From Nitrospira sp. (GTDB lineage Bacteria > Nitrospirota > Nitrospiria > Nitrospirales > Nitrospiraceae), in assembly GCA_005116745.1 (NCBI GenBank), contig SWDS01000003.1, forward strand, positions 24,975 through 88,974: 64,000 nucleotides of DNA. Reading direction: 5' to 3'. The notes under the pieces are model-generated. The model saw nothing but the letters and a program-made list of their open reading frames with translations. It was not told where the DNA came from and made no database searches. The position numbers and the translations under genes were made by a program. Below are positions 1 through 9,389 of this stretch, in pieces (position 1 is the first letter of the stretch; each line of letters opens with the position of its first letter).

Positions 1-58
1 CATGGTGACCGAACAGGACGGCGGTATTAGTGCCTTCTCGTAGTTTGAGTTTACGCAC
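1..58 (-). CDS. Possible start of a gene cut by the left edge
   Basis: A GTG codon at 56-58 opens a minus-strand frame that stays open to the window edge (19 codons, beginning V-R-K-L-K-L-R-E-G). A GGAGGG Shine-Dalgarno-like block lies upstream at a rather long distance of about 14 bases. It would be the next gene in the pilus operon after the Ig-repeat lipoprotein. Too little is visible to name a product, and it could be chance. Confidence 0.3.
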   Translation of the reverse strand, partial: MRKLKLREGTNTAVLFGHH

Positions 59-153
59 GAGTCCGAAGTGGTCTCCCTCCTACATGGTGCAGGGATTGTA
101 ACAGACTCAGAAAAGTCGAGACAAGCACAGGGAATGCTGAAGCACATCGCAGG

Positions 154-1194
154 CTAGGACTCTGGTTTGGACTGTTCAGGAGCTGCGACGGTGAGTTCGA
201 ACTCCTGGAAGGAAAACCCTCCTTGTTCATCCGTCGCGACAACCTTCACGCGATGCACTCCCGGTTTCACAAGTCCGATATCCCACACAATGTGACCCGT
301 CGTTTGATCGATCGCCATGCCCGGCGGAGCGACCTCGAGCTGGAAGTTCACCGAGTCGGAATCTGAATCGACAGCTTTCACTATATATTCATAGCGAGTG
401 CGATCGATGGACGTTGGTGGAGATGAGACGATTTTGGGTGCGCTATTCCCAACCGTGTAGGGATCCGAGCGCGATACCTTTCCTGTGGCGTGCTGATCGC
501 GCGGCCTGACGTCAACCACGACAAGATCCTGCGGTCTGACCTCAGTTAGTTCCAGAAAATCTTCTTCACTCTCTTTCACGACGTGTCCGTTCTTGGTCCA
601 TCGATACAGAAACTGTGGAATGTCTTGATCATGATCCGAGGCGTCCACCAGTGCTTGAAGACGATCTCCTCGTTCGTTCGATTTCAAGCCAATACCGACT
701 TGCGCAATCGACGGAGGAGTATTGTCCACCGTAATGGTGTCAGATTTCCGGCTAGCCCCGGCAATCTTTCCATCAAACGGCACCGCTTCCAATTGAACTC
801 GGTCTCCTCGCTTTAGCAGAGAAGCCGAAAGAGTTGGGCTTTTCTCGCCATCGACTACTTGATCGTTCAGATACCAGTGATACCGAACTTGGACCGTGTC
901 ATTGTCCGGATCATGCGTGTTGACCTGCGCGATGAGATCCGTTTGCCGATTGAAAGGGGTTGGCCCCAAGACAATGGAGTGAATGGCAGGCGGCTGATTA
1001 GCTTTTGGAGATTCACTGGATCGTGATGTGCAGCCAGGAACGGGCAGAGAGATGATCGTTACCAGAACACAGACTGACGCAATCCCTCTCCGCGATCGCT
1101 TCCACGAATGCGACTGAACGGCTGTTCTTCCCAAACATGCTTGAGAAGAACAGCCACACTGCTCGCCGGATGTTTGTACTTCTCTATGTTGCAC
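154..1194 (-). CDS. Lipoprotein with Ig/cadherin-like repeats, downstream of pilY1
   Basis: Probable outer-membrane or periplasmic lipoprotein of unknown role. A basic stretch, a hydrophobic segment and a lipobox ending L-P-V-P-G-C lie near the N-terminus, with Cys at about residue 55 from the chosen start. The rest looks like three Ig/cadherin-type beta-sandwich repeats, each with acidic loops such as DPDND, SDHDQD and DSDSD. The last ends in a typical 'PPGM.ID..TG.I.W' putative-Ig motif. The start is uncertain: GTG at 1242, GTG at 1194 and TTG at 1134 are in frame. I chose 1194 because it directly follows the pilY1 stop (1199-1201), which suggests coupling. Its position suggests a cell-surface role linked to the pilus, but that is inference. 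Confidence 0.75.
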   Translation of the reverse strand: MQHREVQTSGEQCGCSSQACLGRTAVQSHSWKRSRRGIASVCVLVTIISLPVPGCTSRSSESPKANQPPAIHSIVLGPTPFNRQTDLIAQVNTHDPDNDTVQVRYHWYLNDQVVDGEKSPTLSASLLKRGDRVQLEAVPFDGKIAGASRKSDTITVDNTPPSIAQVGIGLKSNERGDRLQALVDASDHDQDIPQFLYRWTKNGHVVKESEEDFLELTEVRPQDLVVVDVRPRDQHATGKVSRSDPYTVGNSAPKIVSSPPTSIDRTRYEYIVKAVDSDSDSVNFQLEVAPPGMAIDQTTGHIVWDIGLVKPGVHRVKVVATDEQGGFSFQEFELTVAAPEQSKPES

Positions 1195-1198
1195 TCGG

Positions 1199-4100
1199 TC
1201 ACTCGCGCAGATTGATCCAAGCGATGAACCGACTCGTGACACTTCCAGGGTTCGTGCAAATCGTGTTGGTCAATCCCGCACTCGATTGCATCATTCCTGT
1301 AATGCCGGACTGACACCCACTTCCACCAGTCCCAGCGCCACCAGTGCCCCAACCCTGGGCACCGATGTGAACGGCCATCACCGACAGCATTCCTGTGCCT
1401 TGACCGATATCGACCCTTGAATTCGCCATCGTACTGCTCCCCGATGCGGAGGTCCCTAGGACAGGGGTGCTCATGGCACTCCCAGTTTGATAAAACAGAC
1501 CGTAGAGATACCCGTCACCAGCTGAGATACAGAGATCGTCCTGCGGCACATAGGTGGGGTAGAACACGATTCCGCCGAGTACCGTCGGCGAGGTGATCGA
1601 CCGCTCCCGTGTGGTCGTGAGATTGGTAAACCAACCGTCCTTGCTTTGCACCAGACCTTGCAATGTCGTGGTTGGATCTGTTCCTTGAACCTTTTGAACT
1701 CCTGAAAGCGCTGTCGAAGTGACTTGATTCGTCCCTGTTGCACAGACGACACATACGGCAACGTCGGAGACATTCACGAGGCTAGTCGCCTTACAACCGT
1801 CTATGCTCCCCTCTGTACAACTATCACTCAGTACCGAATCTTTGATGCCATATAAGCGCTGTGATTCGGAGTTGGTCTTGTCGGGATTGCCATAGAACCG
1901 CCCCGTTCCAAAAAAGAGCCACAAATTGTTGGCATCATCGACCGCAAGGCCAGGAGCGGCCACCATGGGCCCGGCTTCTATTGCGGTCCCTGACGGATAG
2001 GGTGAAAAGTTATCCAACACCTCGGTAGGCACGCGGCTTCCCGACAAATCATATCCCCACGTCGAAGACGAACAGGGCGCCGTGAGACATCCACCCGCGG
2101 TCAACCGGTACATCCGCCCTCTCCAAGGAAGACTGTTGTCATGGATCACTGACCCGCCATAGACCGCATCGGCACGATAATCCAAGTCACGATCCACGCT
2201 GACTAAATCGCCGACGAAGGTATTGAGATCCCCTCCTGAGGCACTCTTTATCGGAAACGTCTTGAACACATTGGATGCACTGCCCCCTGTGCCCGTCTTG
2301 GGGCCGACCTTGATATCAACCGCATAGAATTTCCCTGTCTGCCCAATTTGGCCCTCATATCCGATTGCACCTGATCCAAACACAGCAATCCACACATCAT
2401 CACAGGGACCGGTAAGAGGACAGGTATTCGAACCAGGCGGATTCATTCGTGCGATTGTGGGATAGCTGGTCGATAACCCCATGCCAGCATCGCTGAACGA
2501 CCAGAGGAGCTTAGGCTCCGCATCAGGATCCGTAATATCGAGGGCAAAATAGGCAGTGTAGAACGTTCGGTTGGTGCCTCCGATGCTCACCGTCATGGGA
2601 GCAGCACCACCTGCGCCACAAGCCCCACAGCTCCCACCCATGCGAAATCCCCCGATGAGAATCGTGCCCCATCCGTTCGGGTGGATACAGCCCGCAGCCA
2701 CTGGATTACTACAGGCCGGCTCGGGAGTGAAGATACGAACGTCCGTCACTTTCGGCTTAAGATCCACATAGTACACATGCGTATAGTCGGCTTGCGCCAA
2801 CCAGCGGAGATGCGGCAAGAGTTGATAGGGGATGAGGCCCCAGAGTTCATCGCCGAGCTCTTGTCCCCGCCCATCACTCGTCGGGGTATTGGAGAACCAT
2901 CCATGCTCCACCACCCCGGACGTAGTAGTATCGTCGCCCCGGTTATAAAATCCCCCGTTAAAAGCATGGAGCATCCCATCATTCGCTCCCACATAGGCGA
3001 CATGTCGTCGGTTCTTCCAGCGCTTGAAGAAATTCAAGTAGCCTGGATCGCCGTAGATAAAGTCGTACGATTCCCTCGGCTGGGAGACGACCGTCGGTGT
3101 GGAATGCACGGGGTCGCCGAATTTCCATACGGATAGCCCCAACCCAGGCACTGTTAACCGGCGATCACGGAGCTGAGCCGACCTTGGACATGGCCCACCA
3201 GCACTGGTGTCATAACAACCTCGAATGAACTGAATGATATCGGTTGATTTAAACGGATTGGTGGCCGGTGCATCGGCATCGGCCCTGAGATACTCCTTCA
3301 ACAAGGCTGCGCTTGCCGTCGTGAATGGGATGACTTCTCCTGATGCCGCCGTATGAGTCCCGTCCGTTTGGCCTTTCGTATCTGTCCCTGAGTCAACCAC
3401 GCCATCATTGTTGGCATCGACCCAGGTTAAGATTCGGCGACTCGCGTGGTCTAGCTTGGCGAGTTGCTTGCCAGCCTCCCAAATCGCCTTCACCTCTCTC
3501 AAGGGAATAGTTGGAAGAGGCGCTGTGGGATTGTCGGCTTTCCCGTCAGCATCGCTATCCAGAAACCGTTGTACACCGACATCGCCGGTCGTTGGATCGA
3601 TAATCGTCTTCACGATATAGTCATCCGCCAACGTGAGCTTGTTATCCTCCAACGTATCTTCTCGGAGATTTCCAAACTTATCCACCCAGAGTCCCTGAGT
3701 AAATCCAGTCCATCGGACATCCGCGTTGGTCGCCGGCTCTTGCGTGCTGGGGTAAAAAAATGATTGATAGAGTGCGCCTTCTCCCGTCCCGGATGTCGCC
3801 AAGACCGAAATGGAGGTTCCGGATTGACTCCGACGGAGAATACTATTGATAGCAGAGATAAATCTGTCGCGCATATCGTCGGCGTTTGACGATTCAAAAT
3901 ACGTATCGGGAACGCCATCGGCGCCTAATCCACCGGTGTAGTTGTTGTACTGATCCCACACATCGCCCGCATCAAATGCCAAGTTGTTGTTGCGATCTTC
4001 AAATCCTCCCATCTTGGAAGCATCCTGAAGAAGTTTTGAACCACTGCCGAAGGCATAGAATGTATAGACAACCAGATTTTGGACACCGGGAATGTCTTTT

Positions 4101-5425
4101 CCCGTTGCGTCCGATCCATTGAGATTCAGGCCTGGAATGGTGGCCTGCCGAAGATCCGTCGTGTGGGCATAGTACGCGACATCGTCCAGATAGTGGCTGC
4201 CATTCCCTGTGCAGGTATCGGCATTGAGCCCCCCATAATACGCTGAACAATTGTCGTGATGATCGACTTGCCCGTTCGCATCGTGATTGATCATTCCCCC
4301 GCCATGAGAAATATGTGGCTCCGACGCATGCACCTCCGTACAACCAGCGGCGCCTGCACAGTGGCCAATGAACCCGACAGGCGCATGAGCATTCGCTGTA
4401 TGTGCTTTATCCCTGATGGTCGAGGGAATGTTTAAGTCCTGGGTCGGTTGCCCATCTGTGAAAATCATGACGAAGCTCTTACAGCATTTCACATACTGGG
4501 GAACGTCCGACCATGGAGAGGTGAAATAGTACGGGTCTTTGTTCAGAACATTATGGGAATAATCTGAGTTATTATACGCCGGAGGGACCTGGGCGAAATA
4601 TCGCGTGGCTTCATACAGCGATTCTCCCAAGGGTGTCCAGGTAGAAGCGGGGGTGTTTTGAATGGCATTCACCATGGGTGTCATGCCGGAACCGACATCC
4701 GCTAAAACTTTCCCCCCGTCTCCCGCCCCTTTGAACTCCATTAGCCCGAATCGCGCCTTGTCCCCTACTTGTTGGATAACACCCATCGGTTCAGAAGCGA
4801 TGTCGACACTAAGCGAGTGGGATGTGCTGCCCCCATTACAAGCTGCTCCACCATACACGATAAGGTTATTACCACTTCGATCGAAACATCTCGTGCCGGC
4901 GTAGGACGTGACTCCCGTTGCATTGGACGTCAATGCTGTAAACCGGTCGGTCGTTTCATAATTGAGCTTTCCCCCAGGGTAACAGGTTCCATTGACTGCT
5001 CGTGGGGAACACTTACCGCCCATCATGACCCACTTCGCAACCTCCATGCGGGACATCGTCATATAGTTGAGAAAGTTCCCGTCCCAGGGATAGGTAGCGC
5101 CACAGGTCGGCGCCGTCGCTGCTCTTGAAGTTCCGATTTGGTAACGACTGGATCCATAGCTATAGCAGAGCGTAGGATCGAAATAGCCGTAGTACGCCTT
5201 GGCAGGATTGTAGGCTTCGTTGGCATGGTGGTACGCGGAGTTATCCATGCTTCCCGAGTTATCCATTAGTAGAAGAATGTTCGGCGCGACGGCCTCCGTC
5301 AGGAACGGTGGTTCGCTCGTATATTGCGACAGGGTCTGAGCTGATACCGGTGACGATGCGCCCCACCAGAGACTCGCTGCAACAAGGGCAACGTGCATAG
5401 AGGTGGCGGTGGTACGACCATTCAT
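1199..5425 (-). CDS. pilY1: PilY1-type type IV pilus tip adhesin / assembly protein
   Basis: Very large secreted protein (1408 aa) of the PilY1 family, which sits at the pilus tip, promotes assembly and often binds surfaces. A signal peptide ends around the 'SPVSAQ' sequence (residue 30). A von Willebrand A-like domain starts with the MIDAS motif D-N-S-G-S (residues 55-59). The C-terminal half is the PilY1 beta-propeller, with the calcium-loop-like stretch DRDLDYRAD near residue 1077. Further Asp-rich loops (DRNNNLAFDAGD, DSDADGKAD, DANNDGVVDSGTD) lie in the middle. An RGD tripeptide lies near residue 827. A strong ribosome site (aaggaggaaatc) precedes the ATG. It is the last large gene of minor-pilin module 1, which fits the usual pilVWX-Y1 order. 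Confidence 0.93.
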   Translation of the reverse strand: MNGRTTATSMHVALVAASLWWGASSPVSAQTLSQYTSEPPFLTEAVAPNILLLMDNSGSMDNSAYHHANEAYNPAKAYYGYFDPTLCYSYGSSRYQIGTSRAATAPTCGATYPWDGNFLNYMTMSRMEVAKWVMMGGKCSPRAVNGTCYPGGKLNYETTDRFTALTSNATGVTSYAGTRCFDRSGNNLIVYGGAACNGGSTSHSLSVDIASEPMGVIQQVGDKARFGLMEFKGAGDGGKVLADVGSGMTPMVNAIQNTPASTWTPLGESLYEATRYFAQVPPAYNNSDYSHNVLNKDPYYFTSPWSDVPQYVKCCKSFVMIFTDGQPTQDLNIPSTIRDKAHTANAHAPVGFIGHCAGAAGCTEVHASEPHISHGGGMINHDANGQVDHHDNCSAYYGGLNADTCTGNGSHYLDDVAYYAHTTDLRQATIPGLNLNGSDATGKDIPGVQNLVVYTFYAFGSGSKLLQDASKMGGFEDRNNNLAFDAGDVWDQYNNYTGGLGADGVPDTYFESSNADDMRDRFISAINSILRRSQSGTSISVLATSGTGEGALYQSFFYPSTQEPATNADVRWTGFTQGLWVDKFGNLREDTLEDNKLTLADDYIVKTIIDPTTGDVGVQRFLDSDADGKADNPTAPLPTIPLREVKAIWEAGKQLAKLDHASRRILTWVDANNDGVVDSGTDTKGQTDGTHTAASGEVIPFTTASAALLKEYLRADADAPATNPFKSTDIIQFIRGCYDTSAGGPCPRSAQLRDRRLTVPGLGLSVWKFGDPVHSTPTVVSQPRESYDFIYGDPGYLNFFKRWKNRRHVAYVGANDGMLHAFNGGFYNRGDDTTTSGVVEHGWFSNTPTSDGRGQELGDELWGLIPYQLLPHLRWLAQADYTHVYYVDLKPKVTDVRIFTPEPACSNPVAAGCIHPNGWGTILIGGFRMGGSCGACGAGGAAPMTVSIGGTNRTFYTAYFALDITDPDAEPKLLWSFSDAGMGLSTSYPTIARMNPPGSNTCPLTGPCDDVWIAVFGSGAIGYEGQIGQTGKFYAVDIKVGPKTGTGGSASNVFKTFPIKSASGGDLNTFVGDLVSVDRDLDYRADAVYGGSVIHDNSLPWRGRMYRLTAGGCLTAPCSSSTWGYDLSGSRVPTEVLDNFSPYPSGTAIEAGPMVAAPGLAVDDANNLWLFFGTGRFYGNPDKTNSESQRLYGIKDSVLSDSCTEGSIDGCKATSLVNVSDVAVCVVCATGTNQVTSTALSGVQKVQGTDPTTTLQGLVQSKDGWFTNLTTTRERSITSPTVLGGIVFYPTYVPQDDLCISAGDGYLYGLFYQTGSAMSTPVLGTSASGSSTMANSRVDIGQGTGMLSVMAVHIGAQGWGTGGAGTGGSGCQSGITGMMQSSAGLTNTICTNPGSVTSRFIAWINLRE

Positions 5426-5477
5426 GATGATTTCCTCCTTACACTCAAGCGTCTTCGGTCTCGCTTAGTTCGTCTGC

Positions 5478-5840
5478 TTAGCTCGGAACCCACAACACGA
5501 GCCGGTCAATGCGTCCTTTATGGTCGAGATGGAAGAGCACCCTTTCCCCTTGGGCAATAGCCTTCAAGCTCACGGGATTTTCATACTGGTTTGTGATCGT
5601 GGCCGCTGAGAGGATTGGATAATGCGTGTTGTCGATTTGTATCCCGGCCCCTTGAATACCCGTCACTTCGCCGGCCTTGAAATTCGCATAGGGATTCTTA
5701 TCCTCATGGGCCAGTGCGTGAGGGACGGTCACCAACGGGACAGCTCCTGCACCACCGACAAGAAACAAAACCGGCAAACAACTTGCGAACACATATGATC
5801 TCACTGCTTGCATGTTCCCATGTGACCACGCGTATAACAT
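5478..5840 (-). CDS. Small secreted protein between pilX and pilY1
   Basis: Protein of 120 aa with an N-terminal hydrophobic signal segment ending near 'PHALA', then a short beta-rich domain (about 75 aa). No known family recognised. I chose the ATG at 5840 because a GGGAGG ribosome site stands seven bases upstream. A longer frame to 5951 would overlap pilX by 100 bases and has no such site. Its place between PilX and PilY1 suggests a pilus accessory, perhaps a periplasmic factor, but nothing in the sequence proves it. Confidence 0.75.
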   Translation of the reverse strand: MLYAWSHGNMQAVRSYVFASCLPVLFLVGGAGAVPLVTVPHALAHEDKNPYANFKAGEVTGIQGAGIQIDNTHYPILSAATITNQYENPVSLKAIAQGERVLFHLDHKGRIDRLVLWVPS

Positions 5841-5851
5841 CGATGCCTCCC

Positions 5852-6502
5852 TTAGATCTTCCGCTGACAGCTTTCGCCCCCTGCACTGACACAGGCAAAA
5901 ACCGCCTGAATCCGACTCATCGCACCGGTTGCCGTCAGTGTGGCCGTACAATCGATTTGATAGATGGCTTCTCCGCCGCCGCCTGCAGCCCCCTGAGCGG
6001 CACCTTCATAGCCAGCCGCAAACTGCAACGATCCACCGACCTTGTTCTTGAAGTAGAGGCGATCGATGTCGCCAACGACCGCAAAGGGCCCGGCAGTCAT
6101 CTGAATATCGGGAGACGCACCAGCGACGTCTGCGTTATTGTTCGCCTGCCCCATGATTTCTTGCGTGAGGGTAGGTGCGATCGCGCCTTCGGCGTTTGCG
6201 GGAACCACCGCCGCAGGTCCGACATAGCTGAGAGGGACTTGCCGTTCCTGCAAAGTCTGCATGATCACGTTGACGCCGGTCCCTATACAGGACTCAGCCG
6301 CTGCCGCCGCTGCGTCCGTGGAGTTGGCAAATCCAGCCATTCGATTCTCCAGCCCTGTCATCGTCATCGCAGCAATCCCAAGCGCCGTCATCATGAGGAT
6401 GGTCAGAAACACACCAAAGAGAGCAAAGCCTCGCTCATTATTCAACACTCCGTACCGTCTTGGTTTTGGGCCTATTGTTCCCACGCTATATCTCCTTCGC
6501 AT
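5852..6502 (-). CDS. pilX: PilX-type minor pilin
   Basis: Minor pilin of the PilX family (216 aa), part of the priming complex at the pilus tip with PilV, PilW and PilY1. After a leader of about 25 residues comes 'RGFALFGVFLTILMMTALGIAAMTMTG', the usual PilX N-terminal membrane helix, with Ala-rich sequence after it. The rest is a globular periplasmic domain with an 'AGGESC' end. The start overlaps the pilW stop (TAGTGATG). An alternative GTG sits one codon upstream at 6505. It is probably translationally coupled to pilW. Confidence 0.85.
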   Translation of the reverse strand: MRRRYSVGTIGPKPRRYGVLNNERGFALFGVFLTILMMTALGIAAMTMTGLENRMAGFANSTDAAAAAAESCIGTGVNVIMQTLQERQVPLSYVGPAAVVPANAEGAIAPTLTQEIMGQANNNADVAGASPDIQMTAGPFAVVGDIDRLYFKNKVGGSLQFAAGYEGAAQGAAGGGGEAIYQIDCTATLTATGAMSRIQAVFACVSAGGESCQRKI

Positions 6503-6504
6503 CA

Positions 6505-7641
6505 CTATCGCCCTGGATTGCGTACCTCTATCGTTCGAACGAACATGCGCCGTCTGGTCGACGTATAGGGTGGATTGAGCCCTGCGAAATCACCAGCCGC
6601 AAAGAGCCCAGCGCCATGGTTGTGATCTGACACTTGCAATGGTTGAGCTTGCATAACACGACCAGTCACGATCCCTTCTCCCACTCCTTGATCTACGAAA
6701 CGTTCGCGCCCGACGATGCTGGCTTGCACTAAACTGATCTTGTCCGGCGTCATGGGCGCACTATTCCAAGCGTTATTACTTACAAAGTCTAACTGATCAA
6801 ACCCAGCAGCACTCCCGACCTGATTATCAATGATGCCGTCCGGAATGCCGCCATTCAGCGCCAGAATGCACCCGTCGCAGGCGTAGGTAAATTGTATGTC
6901 TTCAATTTCATCAGCAATGGACAGGCAGCGACTATTTGGCGTATTGCAATCCAAGCCCCCTGTGCCCACGCCCCGCACCAAACATGGGGAGCGACCGTCA
7001 CAGAGCCCATTCGCATCCGGCGGCGGAATGATTTGATAAGTGATGCACTGGAGGAGATACACCGGCGCGTTTGCGCCAAAGGCCACCGGAGCTGGAACCG
7101 GCGTGATGGTGAGGGTCGATCCACCGACCGCGGTTACCGTGGCGGTTGAGCTCCCTGCAACACTCACCGTGGCTCCTATTAAAGTGCCTCCGCCCCACTC
7201 AGCGGTCATATCTGTGACGGCCTGAAGGGACAAGAGCGTAAATGAAATAAAGCCAGGGCCGATTGGGGCTTGTAGTACCCAGGGCGGCCTGGTCGCCGTC
7301 CCCACTGGATTTCCAAGCGGCACAACCAGGCTGATACGATCCGAACCTGTGTCGGGCCCAGCGACGACATTATCCAGAGGGACAATGGCGGTTGGACAAT
7401 TGCCCACTGCCCCTATCGATCCGAATCCTGCCTGCCTGATATCTCGGGCAATCATTTCCATGGCGTTTCGCACATTCTGCTGCGTTTCTCCCGTTTGCCC
7501 TGTGGTAGCATTGGACCGTTCGAACGACGTCACCACGGCAAGTCCGGCGGCCACGATACCCACTGCAATGGTCCCGGCAAACATCAGCTCGACCAACGTC
7601 ATCCCGTCTTGATTGCTCGTCTGACGCCTAGGCTTTTCCAT
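6505..7641 (-). CDS. pilW: PilW-type minor pilin
   Basis: Type IV minor pilin (378 aa). The prepilin leader ends with the cleavage site D-G|M-T-L-V-E-L-M around residues 13-14, with Glu at position 5 of the mature protein as the family requires. A hydrophobic helix and the usual 'RNAMEMIARDIRQAGFG' segment follow. The middle holds Thr/Val-rich beta strands ('TVSVAGSSTATVTAVGGSTLTI'-like, an insert commonly seen in PilW proteins). Cysteine pairs (CDGRSPC, CDGC) may form disulfides. It is co-transcribed with pilV upstream (18-base gap) and pilX downstream (overlap). Confidence 0.9.
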   Translation of the reverse strand: MEKPRRQTSNQDGMTLVELMFAGTIAVGIVAAGLAVVTSFERSNATTGQTGETQQNVRNAMEMIARDIRQAGFGSIGAVGNCPTAIVPLDNVVAGPDTGSDRISLVVPLGNPVGTATRPPWVLQAPIGPGFISFTLLSLQAVTDMTAEWGGGTLIGATVSVAGSSTATVTAVGGSTLTITPVPAPVAFGANAPVYLLQCITYQIIPPPDANGLCDGRSPCLVRGVGTGGLDCNTPNSRCLSIADEIEDIQFTYACDGCILALNGGIPDGIIDNQVGSAAGFDQLDFVSNNAWNSAPMTPDKISLVQASIVGRERFVDQGVGEGIVTGRVMQAQPLQVSDHNHGAGLFAAGDFAGLNPPYTSTRRRMFVRTIEVRNPGR

Positions 7642-7659
7642 ATTCGGCCGACTATCCCT

Positions 7660-8178
7660 TCACTCTGGTGCTATGGTGGTATCCAACATAACTCTTCTTG
7701 GAGCCGCAGCAGTCGTGCCCATATTTCGCCCAGTCCACGTGATGACGACATTCACTCTGCTCTGATTCAGCGGTGGAATGGTTACGACCGGAGTGACGGT
7801 CACTACCCCTCGCACCCCAGTCAGCACCGATGCCTGACTGATCCCTGAGGCGCCTTGGTTCGTCATCATTGCTTGCCACTGGACACAATCTCCCTGCGCC
7901 ATTGTCTGGTTTGCAGGAAAGACACATGGATTGGGAGGGGGATTGGCGGTGTTGATATCCATGTTGGCATAAGCCGTGACATTTCGACGGTTGAACTGGA
8001 TCCGCTCCAGCATTTCCGAAGCCAAATTGGTCGCGAGCGTGAGTTCCGTCGAATCGACGTTGCGCGTGATGGCAATCCCTTGCATCGCGCCCATAGCGAT
8101 CACGCCAACCGACAAGATCACGGTGGCAATCATGCCTTCCAGTAGCGTGAATCCCGATTCGGTTCGTACGATCTTCAT
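7660..8178 (-). CDS. pilV: PilV-type minor pilin
   Basis: Minor pilin (172 aa) with a short leader and cleavage motif S-G|F-T-L-L-E-G-M at residues 8-9. The helix I-A-T-V-I-L-S-V-G-V follows, and then the PilV hallmark 'LATNLASEMLERIQFNR'. Glu5 of the mature pilin is present. The C-terminal part has two cysteines in a loop and a Val/Thr-rich beta region with 'VITWTGRNMG'. It lies 12 bases after the FimT-like gene and 18 bases before pilW. PilV, PilW and PilX normally form a tip complex with PilY1, which follows in the same operon. Confidence 0.9.
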   Translation of the reverse strand: MKIVRTESGFTLLEGMIATVILSVGVIAMGAMQGIAITRNVDSTELTLATNLASEMLERIQFNRRNVTAYANMDINTANPPPNPCVFPANQTMAQGDCVQWQAMMTNQGASGISQASVLTGVRGVVTVTPVVTIPPLNQSRVNVVITWTGRNMGTTAAAPRRVMLDTTIAPE

Positions 8179-8190
8179 GATCCCTTCCCG

Positions 8191-8751
8191 CTAACGAGTC
8201 CCCATGCAGAATTGACTTGGACACCAGTCCACCACACCGCGCGGATTGATGCGGATGGCATAGGTGGTCCCCGCGTCATTGACAAGACCAATAACTTGGT
8301 TTTGGGATAACGGCACGTTTCCTCCGACTCGAAACCCCATTGCATTGAACTGGACCGTGGCAATCGGTGCTGCCGTAAAGACAGGCGCCGTTGGCACACC
8401 TCCGGTTTGATTTGCAATGCCATTTATGCGGGTGATCTTGCTCGATGCTGTAGAAAGTACCGCTAATGTATTCGTATTGATGGTCGTTACTGTGACCAGG
8501 GTAGGAACAACTGCGATAGTCGTAGTGACAGGTACATTTCGGCTCATCGATGTCATGCGTGCGACCGCCAATTCGTTCCGGACAACCTGAATCGCTTCCT
8601 TCAGGTCCGCGCGAGATTTCCAGACTCCGAAATTAGCTCCTCCAATGCCTGCGATCACTCCGATGATCGCGACGACAATCATCAATTCCAAGAGCGTATA
8701 TCCACTCTGCCCCCACCGTCTTCGATTTGATCCTCTTGCTGGTTGCACCAT
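8191..8751 (-). CDS. GspH/FimT-type pseudopilin (module 1)
   Basis: Pseudopilin of 186 aa. The leader 'MVQPARGSNRRRWGQSG' ends in G|Y-T-L-L-E-L-M-I-V-V-A-I-I-G, the class III prepilin signal with Glu5. The C-terminal domain carries the FimT/GspH signature 'VQFNAMGFRVGG' and a Cys pair near the end (WCPSQFC). I chose the ATG at 8751 because AGGAGGT stands directly upstream. The longer frame from 8778 has no such site. It is the first gene of module 1 and probably starts that operon, whose products are the minor pilins and PilY1. Confidence 0.88.
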   Translation of the reverse strand: MVQPARGSNRRRWGQSGYTLLELMIVVAIIGVIAGIGGANFGVWKSRADLKEAIQVVRNELAVARMTSMSRNVPVTTTIAVVPTLVTVTTINTNTLAVLSTASSKITRINGIANQTGGVPTAPVFTAAPIATVQFNAMGFRVGGNVPLSQNQVIGLVNDAGTTYAIRINPRGVVDWCPSQFCMGTR

Positions 8752-9034
8752 GGCACCTCCTGACCGAGCAAGGGGCATGCCGCTCTCAGTAAGACGTGGC
8801 CCCCTTCTAACCTCCTGATTTGATAGGGTTCATCCACGATGGCGCCAACCAAATTCGGTCATTTTGTGCGCCTACGTACGACAATTTTCGCCTAGAACGG
8901 TGTACGGAGTTTGTCTATGGGGTGGCGATCCAGCACTGGAGTTATGCGAGTAATCGTTCCTGCAGATGACAGAGGGTAGGACAACAGGCGGAGGATCGGG
9001 TAGGATTCAATCTACAGAGGTGTGAAGGAATCGT

Positions 9035-9355
9035 ATGAAACAAGAGCTTCGCAAGGTCCAGCGGTTTGCCGTCCAGCTTCCTTGCACATTGTGCAGCAAT
9101 GAAGTCACGTCGGACGGAACTGTCTTAGACCTTTCTGCACAGGGGTGTGCCATCACGACGGAGCACCTTCCATCGGTCTCGACCTACATTACACTGGATA
9201 TCGAGCTTGTAAATGGCGAGGGGCCGGCTACGATCGAATTGGCTGGAGTTCGCTGGGTTTCCGGGCACCGATGTGGGCTGGAATTCATCCGCGTTCGACC
9301 CGATATGCTCATGAAACTGAAAGCATTTACCCTCTTGTTAGAGCAAACCCCCTAA
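9035..9355 (+). CDS. Single-domain PilZ protein (c-di-GMP receptor)
   Basis: PilZ domain protein of 106 aa, probably a cytoplasmic c-di-GMP receptor. Both parts of the binding signature are visible: R-K-V-Q-R (RxxxR, residues 6-10) and D-L-S-A-Q-G (residues 32-37), followed by the family's 'G..RWV....CGLEF' strand. A ribosome site (gaagga) precedes the ATG. It stands alone on the plus strand between the two minor-pilin modules, convergent with the PilB-type ATPase gene (34-base gap). A link to pilus control is suggested by this position and by the known PilZ-PilB connection in other bacteria, but remains inference. Confidence 0.87.
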   Translation: MKQELRKVQRFAVQLPCTLCSNEVTSDGTVLDLSAQGCAITTEHLPSVSTYITLDIELVNGEGPATIELAGVRWVSGHRCGLEFIRVRPDMLMKLKAFTLLLEQTP

Positions 9356-9389
9356 GCAGGTTCAACTGGTCGATTCTCTCCTCACAAAG

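Noticed and set aside
5714..6568. 284-codon plus-strand frame opposite pilX
   Set aside because: It mirrors the true pilX gene; the translation is rich in His, Arg and Cys with no family pattern.
8767..8782. Sigma-54-like element (CGGCATGCCCCTTGCT, minus strand) before the FimT-like gene
   Set aside because: Ten of twelve positions match, but the predicted transcript would begin within or after the ribosome site (8755-8761), so it cannot serve the gene as drawn.
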